The notes under the pieces are model-generated. The model was given only the letters and a program-made list of their open reading frames with translations. It did not search any database and was not told where the DNA came from. From the NCBI GenBank assembly GCA_004194705.1, contig SADC01001227.1, positions 1,674,001 to 1,738,000 on the forward strand: a stretch of 64,000 nt of DNA, written 5' to 3'. The position numbers and the translations under genes were made by a program. This document shows positions 23,001 through 32,978 of the stretch, in pieces. The stretch's first letter is position 1; every line of letters begins with the position of its first letter. This DNA comes from Ditylenchus dipsaci (lineage: Eukaryota > Nematoda > Chromadorea > Rhabditida > Anguinidae).

Positions 23001-26000
23001 TGGCCACTTCTGTTGCGATACCTAATCCATTGGTTGCCTATTCTCCAGTAGTCGATAAAGTACTTTTCAGCAAATTCTCTGCCTGTTCCATTTCCATATC
23101 GGCCTTGTGTTTCAACACCTCGAAACACCATATTTTTGTTCAAGTTTACCTAAATAATCATTTTTAAATTTATTTTGGTGCTAATTGGCAAAAAAATGCA
23201 TGAATTTGAAAACTTTTGCAAAATTAAATTCTTTTGTGGCAGCTTTTGCATAAATAAAACTAGTATAAATAAAATGTTTGAAAAAAATCATGTAACTTTT
23301 TTTAACAAAGATAGCACAAAAACATATTAAGCTGTGATTTTGTTACAACTACTACGTTTCAACTGGAAAAATTATATAAAAATTACATAAAAATTACATA
23401 AAAAATTTGTAACAAATTTAACCTGCAAAAACTCGTAAGAGTTATTTCTGATTTGTTGCTTGGGACACCACGCTCCAGAAGCTCTTTCTGTTCGAATTCT
23501 AAACAAAGACATTGTTAATTAATTTTTTTATGTTTTCTTTGCTTTAGAATTTTCGGCGCTAGTAGCAAATACTACCCCCGTCCCCAAGAATCCGACCTTT
23601 TAAAATTGCTGTAACTACCCTTGCAAACAACAAGTTTAGGCTTAGCCCTTAGGCTTGGGGGTAGGCCAGCGTACGGAAGTTGTGACTAATGAAGAGTTTG
23701 CGCACATTTTCCGGGGTCTGGGACATATATTTGGGTACTATTTACTAAAGTAAAAAAAGTGAAAATCGTTGGGGGGGGGGGGTATTCGCTACTAGCGTCG
23801 AATTTTCTTAAAATCTATGCAATAATTTTTAAAGCATTTTGCAACATGAAAGCAAGCCTATAATTATTCCTGCCCTCCAAAGAGAACTTTTTCTGCTAAA
23901 CGGTCAAAAGCACAATGCTGCTTATAAATATTTGATGAAAAAGTGCGTGGACTAAACTAGCCATTATTACGACTATTTCAAAGAGTAACAATTCTAGCAG
24001 GATCTGAAATTTTGCATAGCTGAAAATAAATAATGCGCGAAATAAAGTGCCTACTTTACTAAAACTGTTTTTGGGCAAACTCATTTTATTAAAAGGTTTT
24101 CGGAAAAAGTAATACCAACCTGCCGTTTTGTGGACCAACACTTTGTATGTCGAAGCTTGTACTGGCTGTGATTTGATCGTCTAGGATTTGATTGCTCTCC
24201 ATTCCTAAGGCGTAGCTCTCGCATTTGTCTGTAAAAAGGTTTAGATACACGTTTTAAGAGTTTTTAGATTTTTCTGATTATTTTTTGTTCATTTTTCGAG
24301 AAATCAAAAAGTACAGGGTTAGTCAAAAAAAAAACCGCTTCATTTTCGAAAAAAACTATTTAAAAAATCAATTTTTAAAAGCAATTTTTGAATGAAACTC
24401 ATATTTTTTCTACTCAGTTGCAAGTTTTTCCACAGAAAATAATATTTGCAGTGTGTTTGAGACCCAATATAAATACTGATATAGCGAAGAGTGTAATTTC
24501 TCCAAGCATAGAGCTTCTTCGTAAACGCAGAAACAGTCAGAACATGAAAAACTATATTATATGATTCGGACAATTTATGGTCAGAAACAATAAGTCGTAC
24601 ACTTCGGAGATTCTTACGAAATTTGGAAATCGGCCAGGCAAGGAAATCAGCCAGGCAACGCGAATTTTCCAAAGGTAGAGAAGTTTTTTTGACTGACAGT
24701 GTATAATTAATTTAAAAAGTTTTGTTTTTTAGCCATAAAAACGTTTTTTTATATATTAAGTATAAGATTCAACGGCCCCCGCCTCAAGTTCATTCCCTCA
24801 TAGGGTTGGCGGGTCGGAAAAAAAGATCCGCGGGAAATGGATTTAACGACCCCCTATTTAAAGTTAGAAGCCCATTTGGTACTAATTCGGTTTAGCCCAC
24901 ACCCCATTTTTTGCTCTCGTGTCTCAATTTGCACAATTTTGTAAACAACGTATATTTTTTTTTTATCATTTTCCATTTTTAGACGTGTTTTAGTCGTGTT
25001 CTTGCTTTTTTGTGTGCTCCAAGATTTTGTTTTCATCGTTCCGTCTCATTTACTTTATTCATCTTTTTTTGTCGAATCAACATGGCAGAAATTCAAGAGA
25101 AGGCACAAGCAAGAATATGGCACACATCGTTCTGTTTTTAAAAGCTATGTCTCTGATTTTGTATGGCGCCGAAAGTTCGGTGGAAATGATATTATGTTCT
25201 TTTTATGGTCACAAATTGTTGACTTGTATCTATGTGAATAAATAAAAGATGTTTGTCGCATCAAAGAAAAATAAAAATCAAAAATGGAGTGTGGGGCTAA
25301 ACCGAATTAGTACCGCCCATTTAATCGAGTACCCGTGGATCTTTTCTTTTTTTTTTAAAATGATCGGCAAAATAAAAATTCTTGCTATATTTCTGACTAG
25401 CCAAAAAACAACTCGCTGAACAATTCAAAAATAAGCTTTAAAAAAGTGTCTGATCCCAGGCGGTATCGAACTTGAGATGGGGCCGTTAAATCGGGTGTTG
25501 ACTGTAATCTTAAAATATTATTTATTATGCTTAAATGCTTTTGCTTTGAATGTTTCTTTATTTTCAACTCGCTGACAGCCAGCCTTATTAAACTCGTCAA
25601 CAACACTTCCACATACAATAACTTTACTAAGCAAATAGGCAAAGATAATCATCTATCTTCTCTCTTTTCCAAATCCCCTCCTTACTCGTGCCAACCAACC
25701 CATGAGCAGTCAAACAAATATTGCAACCCTAATAAATTACCCATGACCATTATAGTTATATAGTTCCTTTTATTGTCAGTCCAAAACAGCGCAAAATATA
25801 CACACATATCTGGCGTCTAAGCCAAATACAAATCGGATTTGGAGAAAGATGAATAAAACAAGTAATGACAAACAGACATACACCTGCTCGGCATGCTATT
25901 ATGTAATTTACATGAGCTTAGGCTTAGGTATATGGTCAATCTACATCGATTATATTGCTCTTTTTTCGCATATTTACTAGGATTATGTCTCCAGACTTTT

Positions 26001-28759
26001 TATTTACTTGAATTTGATGTAATTGCAAAAGACAGAGAAAAGGAAATATATCCCAGCTGTGCTTATCTATATCTTGTCAGTTTTTCTTTGAGGTTTTCCG
26101 TGATTTTTTGGATAAGTATATGAGCAAGAACGACCTTTACTAGATAGTTCACAAAAATAAGTTGATCTAGGTAATTGACCTGTTTTTTCCATATTTCAAA
26201 AAAGAAACATTAGCAGCAGCCTACAGATCAAATTCAACTATTGTTTGATTGCCTGGTCGTCTTGAACCGAAAATCTCAGTATTTTACCTTAATGGTCATT
26301 TGCAAGAAAAGCGAAAAATGCAAAAGTAAAATTTTAGATGAAATTTGAGCCTAAGTCGAGCCTGAGCTCTTCCTTGCCTTTGTCATCTAAGTCGAAATTT
26401 TCGAATTTTCGTCAATTTTTGGTTTTAAATATTGACAAAAAATTGACCAAAATTTGATATTTTGCCATGGGGTACTAAATCAAAAAGACTGGGCTCTCTG
26501 TTTAACTGCTCCAAATTTGGCCCTTGCCGAACCAGACCGCCAAACCAGACGTTTCAAAAATTTTTGGCCATGTCTCTACTACAGTTTCACCAACTGCCCC
26601 GGCTTCTTTCCGCACCAACTTGAAATCTCTGGCTACAAAAAACTTCAAGTAACTGAAAATTAATCTGTCTGCAAACTTAACTTATTTAATTTCGTGCTGA
26701 ATTTTTTAGCAAAAATTTTAGCATAGCGATTTGTTTTACATGTTTCGAAAGGATCTTTCTTCATTTTCCAGCAAACATGCGCAAATAAAAACTCAATTGG
26801 ATGTTGACCCACAATGGATTAATAAGAGAAGCAGGAAGACGAGTGCCATGAAATTGCCCAATTATTCCTTAATTCCTATCCGCTTAACGCTAGCGTTCCA
26901 GAGGCAAGCAATAAGGCCACTCACTGACTACTAACACAATTTTGAATTCGGTTAAAGCCCAAGAGTATGTAAATTTCAATTTGAAGAATTTCAATAAAAT
27001 TCAACATGCTCACATAGCAAAAAAATTAAGATCCTAAATCTTAGTTTTCACGAAAAAATTAAAGCAGCAAATGCACACACCGTATTTCCTTAATTAACTC
27101 CCCACGGGGAATTATTTTTCAACCCTTAAAATCGAAAAGATTTCGGGTGCTAAACCAAAATCTAAAAAGTGTAATCAGGTAAACTCGTGTAACTGGTTTG
27201 CGAAATGTCAGCTCTAAGCTGAGATATAACGTGCTTAGGTTGTGGACTTATTAGAGGGTGGGGAGTTATCAGTGATTAATAGCTAATTGTTAATTTTGGT
27301 TATGGTGTTATTCATTAAAAATATTTGAGTTCGCTTATTTTGAAAAGTTTCCTAAAAAGTAAATGTTTTAGTTTTTGTTAGTTTCGTTTTTTACTTGGAT
27401 TTACAAAAACATCTTATTCTATGCTTAATTAGAAGCGCTTTCATCCTTTTTAAAAATGTTAATAAAAGTTTGGGACAGCGGTCTCTTAATATGAAAAAAT
27501 TTTGAGCTTTTGACATTAAAGAGATTTATAGTAAACTACATAGCAAATAAGACGAAACCTTAAAAGACTTTGCACTTTGAAAAGCACAGCAATTTGGAAA
27601 TTTTGAATTTGCGCTGGACAACTTTAATTTTGTCAATAATATTTTCGAATTGCTTTTTGTTTGAATATAAAATTTTTTCAAAATATGGAACCGTCCACTA
27701 GTCAAGCCCAACATTGTTCGACACTGCAATAGGACGAGTTAGTGTGGACTTACATGACAGCAGCCCAATGGCCCCCCTCCAAAGTTTTCTCTAGGCCTAC
27801 TTTTTTTCATTTTTCACCTAATTCACACCTTTTGCACAGACAATATCAACGGTATTTGGCGAGATTAGCACATTTTACATTGCAATGGATTGGGGTGAAA
27901 AAAAATCAGGGGAACCGAAAAGGTAGGCTTAGAGAAAATATCTCTTTGGATGGGGCGGGCACTTGGGCTTTTACGGACTTACATGGCTCAAAAACTGCCT
28001 TATATGAGTCAGTGTGGAAAATTGACTTATATATAGAAATCAAATTTTCAATGCACACAAAAAATTAATTCGAAAACATTATGCACAAAATTAGGGTGGT
28101 GCCGCACGAATTCGAATTCCGCAAATTCCTGTGCTTATCAACTTTCATGGTCTTGTAAAAAGGATAGAAGCGATACTGATTGCATACTAGAAAACAAAAA
28201 AAAGAACTAAAAAGAGCGAAAAAACGAAAAAATGAATTATCACTTATGAGAAACTTCCATAAATAAAAAATTCAAACTGAAAAGTTAAAAAAATTTTAAT
28301 CAAAAAACACGGCGACCAAAACTAAAATTATTTGAAAATAGTTACCGTATTTCCTCTAAAATAGCCCCGGGCTATTTATTCAAACCTCCAATTTCAGAAA
28401 AATTTGGATTCGATTTCGAGATTTTCGGGTGGAAATCCAAAATCGAAAAAGTGGAATCGGTAGAGCTCGTGGGAGTTAAAAAAATGCGAAAGACAGATTT
28501 GCAAAATATTCACTCTAGCTTGAGATATAGGTCTTCCAAGTAGGGGGAGGGCTATTTTAGAAGGAGGGCTATTTTAGAGGAAATACGGTAGGAAACACGA
28601 TAAGTGGAAAGAACCCAGGCTAAGAATATACGCTTGACTCAAAACGTTAGTGTAACCTTTAAAAAGAATTTTAGTTTATTTACCTAAATCTAGAGCCTGC
28701 AGTACACTAAATGCAATCATTAGATACACGCCAATCAGCCACCAGTTAAGAATGTTCAT
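11093..28759 (-). CDS. Discoidin domain receptor with degenerate kinase domain (19 exons)
   Basis: Type I membrane receptor of the collagen-binding DDR family. Exons (transcript order): 28684-28759, 24120-24228, 23423-23498, 22997-23149, 22126-22273, 21971-22070, 20801-20901, 20468-20752, 18885-18977, 18688-18831, 18511-18646, 15957-16253, 15626-15784, 15484-15547, 12340-12433, 12197-12275, 11498-11600, 11292-11441, 11093-11239. All introns are GT-AG, all phases match, and the total is 2514 bases = 838 codons including the stop, close to vertebrate DDRs. Order: signal peptide 1-22, discoidin domain C28-C184, DS-like domain about 188-349, transmembrane helix 375-399, Tyr/Pro-rich juxtamembrane to 572, kinase-like 573-837. 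Start is the first ATG, leading straight into a hydrophobic signal. One in-frame TAG lies at codon 676. The family is certain; activity and expression are not known. Confidence 0.93.
11625..12065. repeat. Inverted pair of GCAGTTTTTTTCGG repeats in a DDR intron
   Basis: ATATGTGTTGGTGCGGCACC..AAAAAACTGCCTTG (about 11633-11672) faces CCAAGGCAGTTTTTTTCGGG..ACCCCAACACATAT (about 12010-12048). The sequence between is A-rich and without a gene. It lies between DDR exons 11498-11600 and 12197-12275. Confidence 0.6.
12654..12739. mobile_element. 86-bp MITE, TACCGTAT-TCTCTAATA family, cassette GAAGCCC
   Basis: Ends TACCGTATTGTCTCTAATA and TATTAGAGAAAATACGGTA. Next to the left end is the palindrome GAAGCCCTGGGGCTTC; a third partial copy of the word (AGGCTTC) sits inside the right end. 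Same outer ends as the full transposon at 12984, 245 bp away, so it is a likely non-autonomous partner. Confidence 0.85.
13180..14910 (+). CDS. pogo/Tigger-like transposase, complete, 7 exons
   Basis: Cuts and joins the transposon ends. Exons 13180-13400, 13451-13646, 13694-13842, 13891-13978, 14034-14387, 14439-14634, 14681-14910; total 1434 bases = 477 residues, all phases consistent. Residues about 28-70 (KRKAYTAEWKLQVVKHAK, YNIDRSSVIEWV) form a psq/Brinker-type DNA-binding helix-turn-helix. Residues about 90-150 (LDTQLAAWVRERR, SRRTIQMKAQQM, GWLTKFIKRH) resemble a CENP-B-type second helix-turn-helix. The DDE_1 catalytic core follows: first Asp in YAADETAVW, second in LLVWDSFRCHI, third in APDVVWNGPFK. 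The tail has KNCGITNAHHAGEDDQIHCF and an acidic end. The sixth donor (GTCTGT at 14635) was chosen because it gives the family motif SFKNCGITN in frame. No stop or shift seen, so possibly active. Confidence 0.93.
14940..14945 (+). promoter_or_regulatory. Poly(A) signal of the transposase
   Basis: AATAAA 30 bases past the stop codon at 14908-14910, inside the transposon. Confidence 0.6.
15304..15470. repeat. Foldback repeat copy, partial
   Basis: Contains ACATAGTTTTTTTGTCGA, GGGCCTACCACTTAAAGAAA, TGCATGCTTTTTCATGCATG and GTCTAAGGTATGTGGGTGTG; truncated before the right half of the hairpin. It stops beside DDR exon 15484-15547. Confidence 0.75.
15957..18977 (-). other. DDR transmembrane and juxtamembrane exons
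   Basis: Exons 18885-18977, 18688-18831, 18511-18646 and 15957-16253. The helix is formed across an intron: VYYFVIF plus FLLAVFVLLLLYFCILYLV, followed by the stop-transfer KRAR. The intracellular linker (400-572) has candidate phosphotyrosine sites GLYATLNEF and EEIVYAEP, a PPPPTSSS stretch, and basic PYRKPVPKPRSF that could bind SH3 domains. The intron between 18688 and 18646 is only 41 bp. The linker is long, as in vertebrate DDRs, suggesting docking functions remain even though the kinase looks inactive. Confidence 0.88.
17336..17510. repeat. Foldback repeat copy
   Basis: GGGGCCTACCGCAAATAGAA, TGCATCCAGAGTCACTTTCG, GTCTCAGGTATGTGGGTGTG, CCCCTTCGGGGGC tip, then AGAGATGCGCGCACGC and ACAAATGATTCCGAG. 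Lies in a DDR intron. An AT-rich stretch just after it (17525-17640) repeats TATTGGTATTGGG words. Confidence 0.8.
21113..21753. mobile_element. TIR element with 10-bp target duplication (0.62 kb)
   Basis: AATAAAAACT occurs directly at 21113-21122 and 21744-21753, flanking ends AGGGGTTGTGGAAC and (mirrored) ATTCCACAACCCT. Both ends carry many GGAGAATTCTC / CTGGAGAATTCT words. The middle holds about 2.5 tandem units of CAGTTAAGTGTAGAAAAAT plus GTTGACTGTATAGCC. A 9-10 bp duplication is typical of Mutator-like elements; no transposase. Lies in a DDR intron. Confidence 0.75.
22490..22700. repeat. Foldback repeat copy, reverse orientation
   Basis: CTCGGAATTATGTCTAAGGT, GTGGGTGTGCGCATCTC, CCCCTTCGGGGGCGCAGGGG, GAGATGCGCACACCCACATA, CCTTAGACACAAATCACTCG, TGCATGAAAAGCATGCATAC and GGGAGGCCCCAGTATTC. 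The hairpin is nearly perfect over about 60 bp per arm. It lies between DDR exons 22126-22273 and 22997-23149. Confidence 0.85.
23550..23810. mobile_element. MITE with GGCGCTAGTAGC ends and G/C tracts
   Basis: Ends TTCGGCGCTAGTAGCAAAT and ATTCGCTACTAGCGTCGAA. Next to them are a C-run/G-run pair. Interior TAGGCTTAGCCCTTAGGCTT and AGTTGTGACTAATGAAGAGT are almost identical to the copy at 29821-30070. Lies in a DDR intron. Confidence 0.85.
24765..25500. mobile_element. Degenerate TIR element in DDR intron 1
   Basis: TTCAACGGCCCCCGCCTCAA at the left faces TTGAGATGGGGCCGTTAAAT (then CGGGTGTTGACTGTA) at the right; inside, GTACTAATTCGGTTTAGCCC is mirrored by GGGGCTAAACCGAATTAGTA. Outer sequence CAGTCAACACCCGATTTAAC (read from the right) resembles Tigger-type ends. 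About 0.74 kb with no transposase domain. Confidence 0.65.
27078..27271. mobile_element. Degenerate MITE, TACCGTAT family, cassette AACTCCCC
   Basis: Left end CACCGTATTTCCTTAATTAA is followed by the palindrome AACTCCCCACGGGGAATT and ATTTTTCAACCC. The right side keeps TTATTAGAGGGTGGGGAGTT but has lost the outermost TACGGTA. In DDR intron 1. Confidence 0.55.
27745..28005. repeat. Inverted-repeat element in DDR intron 1
   Basis: GTGTGGACTTACATGACAGC..CCCAATGGCCCC..AGTTTTCTCTAGGCCTAC is mirrored by GTAGGCTTAGAGAAAATATC..GGATGGGGCGGGC..GGACTTACATG. About 250 bp, no gene. Confidence 0.55.
28343..28590. mobile_element. MITE, TACCGTAT family, cassette ATAGCCCC
   Basis: Ends TACCGTATTTCCTCTAAAAT and ATTTTAGAGGAAATACGGTA. 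Palindrome ATAGCCCCGGGCTAT beside the left end; AGGGCTATTTTAGAAGGAGG and another AGGGCTATTTTAG near the right end repeat the same word. Interior shares TCGGTAGAGCTCGTGGGAGT with bases 26-45 and the element at 47132. It lies about 90 bp from DDR exon 1. Confidence 0.88.
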
Positions 28760-28799
28760 TTTAATACAAGAAATTGAAAAGCTGAATATAAATATGTAG

Positions 28800-29330
28800 C
28801 ATTCTCAACTTTTGCTCCTGCTCCATTTCCTTCTAAATTTCTAAACAATAAAATTTTTTTAAAGAAATCATATTGTATTATGAGCAAGAGCAGCATTTTT
28901 GGCATTAAAAGTCGAATAATATAAAAAAGCACTGAGAAACAGAAGTGCTGATCTTCTTCTTCTTAAAAAAGCACTTGGAATTGTAGGGAAAAAGAGCAGG
29001 CGGCTAACAAAGACACAAAGAGAGACTAGCAGAGGGTTTGAAACAGGGAAGTCAGCATTGGAATCCAATAAATACATTAGAGCTACCTTCATCATTATTA
29101 TTAATATTATCTGGGAGGGAGAATATTGTTTTGTTTCTGACGAAAAAAAGAGCAAAGGATATTTTTCCTTTAGATACACTTTTCTCTGTTCTTCTGCTGC
29201 TATTGCTTTTGACTGCTAGAGTGCGCAGACAAAACGAGGAGGAGCTTGTGGAACATTTTGTGTCAATATTTAAGCAATACTACTTTAGTTTACTTTTTAA
29301 ATCAATAAGGGTTATTACTATTTTATTAAT
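28800..29330. other. Region 5' of the DDR gene, no gene recognised
   Basis: AT-rich sequence upstream of the DDR start. Overlapping open frames on both strands are rich in Leu/Ser/Phe and have no recognisable domain. A promoter for the DDR gene is expected here, but no motif stands out. Confidence 0.4.
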
Positions 29331-29334
29331 AAAA

Positions 29335-29630
29335 ATTTGGCGCTACTATAATATACCCCCCCCCCCGCCTCCAAATCCTCCTGTAATATACACGCCCCCC
29401 CCCCCCAATAATTTTTAGGCTTAGGAATTAGACTTAGCCCTTAGGCTTCGCGCCGTAGGCCCTCAGGGACGACACGTAATAATTTCAGCATTTTTCAGAA
29501 AAAAAAAGTATGGTTTTCGGGGTACCTCAAAAATTATTGGGAGGGGGTATATTACAGTAGCTTTGGGGGGGGGGTATATTACAGTATCTTTTGGGGGTGG
29601 GGGGGTGTTTATATTACAGTAGCGTCAAAT
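29335..29630. mobile_element. MITE with GGCGCTACTATAATATACC ends and G/C tracts
   Basis: Left TTTGGCGCTACTATAATATA plus C-run; right GGGGGTATATTACAGTAGC words repeated three times, ending AGTAGCGTCAAAT. Interior carries TAGGCTTAGGAATTAGACTT and GGGACGACACGTAATAATT. A related copy lies at about 60757-60918. It ends 65 bp before the tRNA gene. Confidence 0.8.
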
Positions 29631-29694
29631 TGTTGCCTTATCACTGAGATTGTACGCTTAGAATAAGTTTAGCTTTCTTTATTAGGCGGTATGT

Positions 29695-29711
29695 GCTTCC
29701 GTGGCGCAATT

Positions 29712-29764
<53 letters not shown>

Positions 29765-29768
29765 AGCG
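29695..29768 (+). tRNA. tRNA-Asn (GTT)
   Basis: Cloverleaf is complete: acceptor stem GCTTCCG pairs with CGGGAGC (one T-G pair), D arm GCGC..GCGC with AATTGGTTA loop, anticodon arm TTCGG-CTGTTAA-CCGAA with anticodon GTT, T arm GGTGG-TTCAAGC-CCACC, discriminator G. A box TGGCGCAATTGG and B box GGTTCAAGCCC are intact, so RNA polymerase III transcription is expected. No intron; 74 bases. Confidence 0.97.
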
Positions 29769-29770
29769 AC

Positions 29771-29776
29771 ATTTTT
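29771..29776 (+). terminator. RNA polymerase III terminator
   Basis: Run of six T starting about three bases after the tRNA 3' end. Confidence 0.8.
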
Positions 29777-29820
29777 TATGACAATTTTTCACTGTCTTTT
29801 TCTAATTTTTAATAAAAATA

Positions 29821-30070
29821 TTCGGCGCTAGTAGCGAATACCCCCCCCCCTCCCCAAGCATCCGAGCTTTAAAAATTGCTGTAACTACCCTTTCAAACAA
29901 CAAGTTTAGGCTCAGCCCTTAGGCTTGGAGGTAGGCCAGCGTACGGAAGTTGTGACTAATGAAGAGTTTGCGCACATTTTTCGGGGTCTGGGACATAAAT
30001 TTGGGTACTTTTTACTAAAGTAAAAAAAGTGAAAATCGTTGGGGGGTTAATTCGCTACTAGCGTCAAATA
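29821..30070. mobile_element. MITE with GGCGCTAGTAGCG ends, twin of the copy at 23550
   Basis: Ends TTCGGCGCTAGTAGCGAAT and AATTCGCTACTAGCGTCAAA; interior nearly identical to 23550-23810, including GGCCAGCGTACGGAAGTTGT. Near-identity suggests recent mobility. It lies about 50 bp after the tRNA gene, so the tRNA is boxed in by two elements of one superfamily. Confidence 0.88.
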
Positions 30071-30610
30071 TTCATTTAAAGTGTCATACCTGAGCATTAA
30101 AGGAGGGGTGAAAGCTGTTAAGGAGATGGTCTCGACACGAAAGAATCACGCAAAGTTTTGAGTTTTCTAAATGTGTTTTAGAGCCATATTTTATTGACAA
30201 CTCGGTGTTGCAATGTCAGACAAACTTGTGAAGAATTAAAAGGTGGATTAATAACATCGATATCGAAATTTCTAAATTTTTTTTTAAAAATACCCTAAAA
30301 ATTTAAATGGAAAAGGGAATAAACCATCGAAAAAAGGTTGGTTAGTCTTCTATTGCATTTGGATTTTCAGGGCTTTAAAGGTACTATAATGTCATTAATA
30401 TTAGATTTGACGCAAACCGAGTGAAAAATGGATCGATTCAAAAAAAATTCTTTTCGTCTTGAAACGCGCTGATATCCCCCCCTCCTCTTTTAAGCATAAA
30501 TTTTGTTTCTGATTCCTTTTACTGATACCGCCAGGGTGGTGTTCTCAGCTGGCTGAGTCTTAACTCAGCTATCAGCCGGCTGAGGCTGAGTTAAAATTCC
30601 GGGCCCGAAA

Positions 30611-30708
30611 AAGGTTTGTTATTGAGGTTTCTCTCGTGACTAAATTAGGTGTCTCGTGACTATGACTCACGAGACTTAGTCACGAGACAAGCCTCAATAA
30701 CAAATTTT
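30611..30708. repeat. 98-bp palindrome with TCTCGTGACTA words
   Basis: TTTGTTATTGAGGTTTCTCT / GAGACAAGCCTCAATAACAA form the stem; TCTCGTGACTAA occurs twice on the left and mirrored (TTAGTCACGAGA) on the right. Preceded by a CTCAGC/GCTGAG palindrome at 30548-30592. Confidence 0.8.
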
Positions 30709-32825
30709 TTCAAGCATATTTCAAAATTTTTGTGCCAAAATGTTCGGTAGATTCTGCTGATCATTTTGAGTGAAAAAACATCTAAAAAGTGAAATAAAAA
30801 ATTATGTCAACAAACCGGTTGAAATTCATCTCGCGACTTTTGTCTCGCAGAAGTCTGGAGAGGGCTTCAGAGAATAATAAGTTTGACTGCAATAACCTTT
30901 GAATAAAGGGCTGAAAAAAGAGTTTGAAAAACACAGCAAATATGTTTTCAAAAAACTCAACAGCTAAAAACTTTTTTTCAGATGCTCGAAAATTCCCTAC
31001 CCGAGTTAATTTTTGCTGCCAATCCAAACAGTGCACTTGAAATTGCTCTTATGCTTAAGACTAAAATTAGGCTCTGACTGGGACTAATTAAACAATCCAG
31101 CTGAAAAACCACTTCCCACTCTAAATTACTATTAGACTAATCTGAATCTGAAACAGGCATCCAGAGCAAAGATTATGTAAGCATGTCTTACTCTTATTTC
31201 AATCAAATTAGCTTCTTTATACTGATTGGAGTCAAAAGGCTAAAATGATTAAGATTTATTGGTTTTTAAACACTTAAATCTGCTAATTGCTTTGAAACAA
31301 TGGCTATTTGGTAGCAGAAGGCATAAAAGAGAAAGAGAATGAGAGAATCGCTAAAAAACAAAGAAAGTACTTAAACTCTAATCAATTATATCGGCTTAAC
31401 ACTTTAATATGTCCACCAATTGGACAATAGATAATAAAAAGTGTACTGCTGCTGTTTTTGCTTGAAAAAAAGAAAGAACTTTTGGTGGAAAAGCTTAAAA
31501 GTGATACCACCCAGTGGATAATAACCCCATGGGAATTTTTTTGCAAAGGAGCTATTTTTAAGAGTTTTTGCTAAAGAAGAAATTAGAACATTGTAAAGCT
31601 AGAAGTTAGAGGCTTGTTAGAAATGTTTTAACGCGCTCATTTCAATTGTTTGTGTTTTTGATATTGAACACCAATAATTGTAACACAAATTGTTTGTATG
31701 AAAAAATTATAGCAAAACAAAAGCTTAATTCAACGATTTTTTGTGAAATTGCAATTGAACGGATGGTCCAAAAGTTTCCGGTGACTTTTCTAGTCCGTTT
31801 TTAGTAATAATTTTTTAACGCAAAATGCTTTTGTAGCCCTTTTTCTTCCTCTTTCTCATGGTATATAAAATATATTTGAAATATTTCAGCACAGTCACTG
31901 TTTGGCTTTAAACACCTGTAACATTTTAGGTATTGAGATATAGCCTTTTGAAAAAAATTGATGTTTGAAAAAGTCACCAAAATTAGAAAAAGTTGCAAAA
32001 ACTTGGTTTTTTGGCGATTTTCTTAAGAAATCAATTTTTCAGAAGGCGTATCTCAACACTTGAATTTTCAAAAATCATTCTGTGAAATAGGTCTTAGTGC
32101 TCTTGAGTTGCGCTATAACGTGGTCCTAAGATGTTAATGTAACGCTTGAAATTTAATTCAAGCTTAAACCAGTGAAAGAGATAAAAATGCTGGCCAACTT
32201 TTTAGAAGACCCGATGGAGCTAAATCATGATTATTCTAAAAGATTTCCAACAAACTTCATACTTTATTAGCAAGAAGAGGAAAATGGCTACCAAACCATT
32301 TGCCTGGAATACTTTTGTGATAAAAAATTATTAAAATTGTTAAAGCAGAACTTAAAATAGATAATTACTATGAAAAGCAACTTTTACGAGATATTCATTG
32401 TGTTGAATTATTAATCTAGAAAAATTGAAGAAACACAGAAAATTATTTTATCTAAACAAATTTCAAAGAATTAAACAAACAAGATGTCTAAGAAAAACTT
32501 TTTTCCTTTTAAAAAGGCTAATGGATTTGAAAGATGAGAGTGACCATAAGTTGTTTAAGTGGTCAGTCGACGAAGAGAGGAGAAAGCAAGAGCAGCACAG
32601 CCTAATAAAAAGATTTATCCCGCATTTACAAACTAACTCCCTGCATAATATCAGCCTAAATACTCGAGGCTGAAATGAGGCGCAGTCGTTGCCTTAAATA
32701 TGCTTCTTATTTACTTTGTTTTTAGAGTCAACTTTTGTTGCAGCTGTCAACTCGTTATTTTAGCATAGAATAAACACAAGGATAAGCATTGGCAGCTTTT
32801 TACCCACTCAAATAAATCCGGCAGT
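30709..32825. other. Gene-poor AT-rich stretch
   Basis: Short open frames on both strands, none with a recognisable domain, good splice neighbours or biased composition. A weak inverted pair around 31920-32060 (GTATTGAGATATAGCC / GGCGTATCTCAACACTT) suggests an old repeat. Confidence 0.4.
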
Positions 32826-32978
32826 ATGGATAGCTCTGAAAAGAGCCTTTATTCTTTAGCAGAAATGAAGAAGCAAAAGCAGCGACGATTAGCCTCCAGG
32901 GAAATATGGCCAGTAAAGACATTGAAAATTGGGTATTCTTTGAAAACTGACCGAGAATTCAAAGAAGACCTTTTTTAA
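32826..32978 (+). CDS. Short ORF abutting an inverted repeat, hypothetical
   Basis: Fifty residues beginning MDSSEKSLYSLAEMKKQKQR, charged and without low-complexity bias, ending exactly where the inverted repeat at about 32974 begins. No homology recognised. It could be a first exon cut by the repeat or a chance frame. Confidence 0.25.
   Translation: MDSSEKSLYSLAEMKKQKQRRLASREIWPVKTLKIGYSLKTDREFKEDLF

Larger units (their letters stand above)
20468..28759 (-). other. DDR ectodomain exons (signal, discoidin and DS-like domains)
   Basis: Residues 1-349. Signal MNILNWWLIGVYLMIAF; discoidin start CESYALGM; then GAWCP, VETQGRYGNGTGREF, YRNRSGHQ, LDPPIVASKIRI and end CLRMELYGC. The DS-like domain carries DGLLAYS, LGLLTDGYIAVDS, SWLGWTQKS, FGFDNSKKFSDLKM and FYLTEVKFLEG. 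All match the DDR pattern, where the discoidin domain binds triple-helical collagen. Compared with vertebrate DDRs the Arg of TQGR and the Glu of REF are kept, while the loop Trp (..SSxW..) is Phe and the Asp before GAWCP is not present. Intron 1 (24229-28683) is 4.5 kb and full of repeats. Confidence 0.9.

Noticed and set aside
24854..25245. Short ORFs inside DDR intron 1
   Set aside because: They lie in the interior of a TIR element, have no domain, and lie on both strands.
28868..29418. 100-126 codon ORFs on both strands upstream of the DDR gene
   Set aside because: Low-complexity Leu/Ser/Pro frames, the plus one running into C-tracts of a MITE; no domain and opposing overlap.
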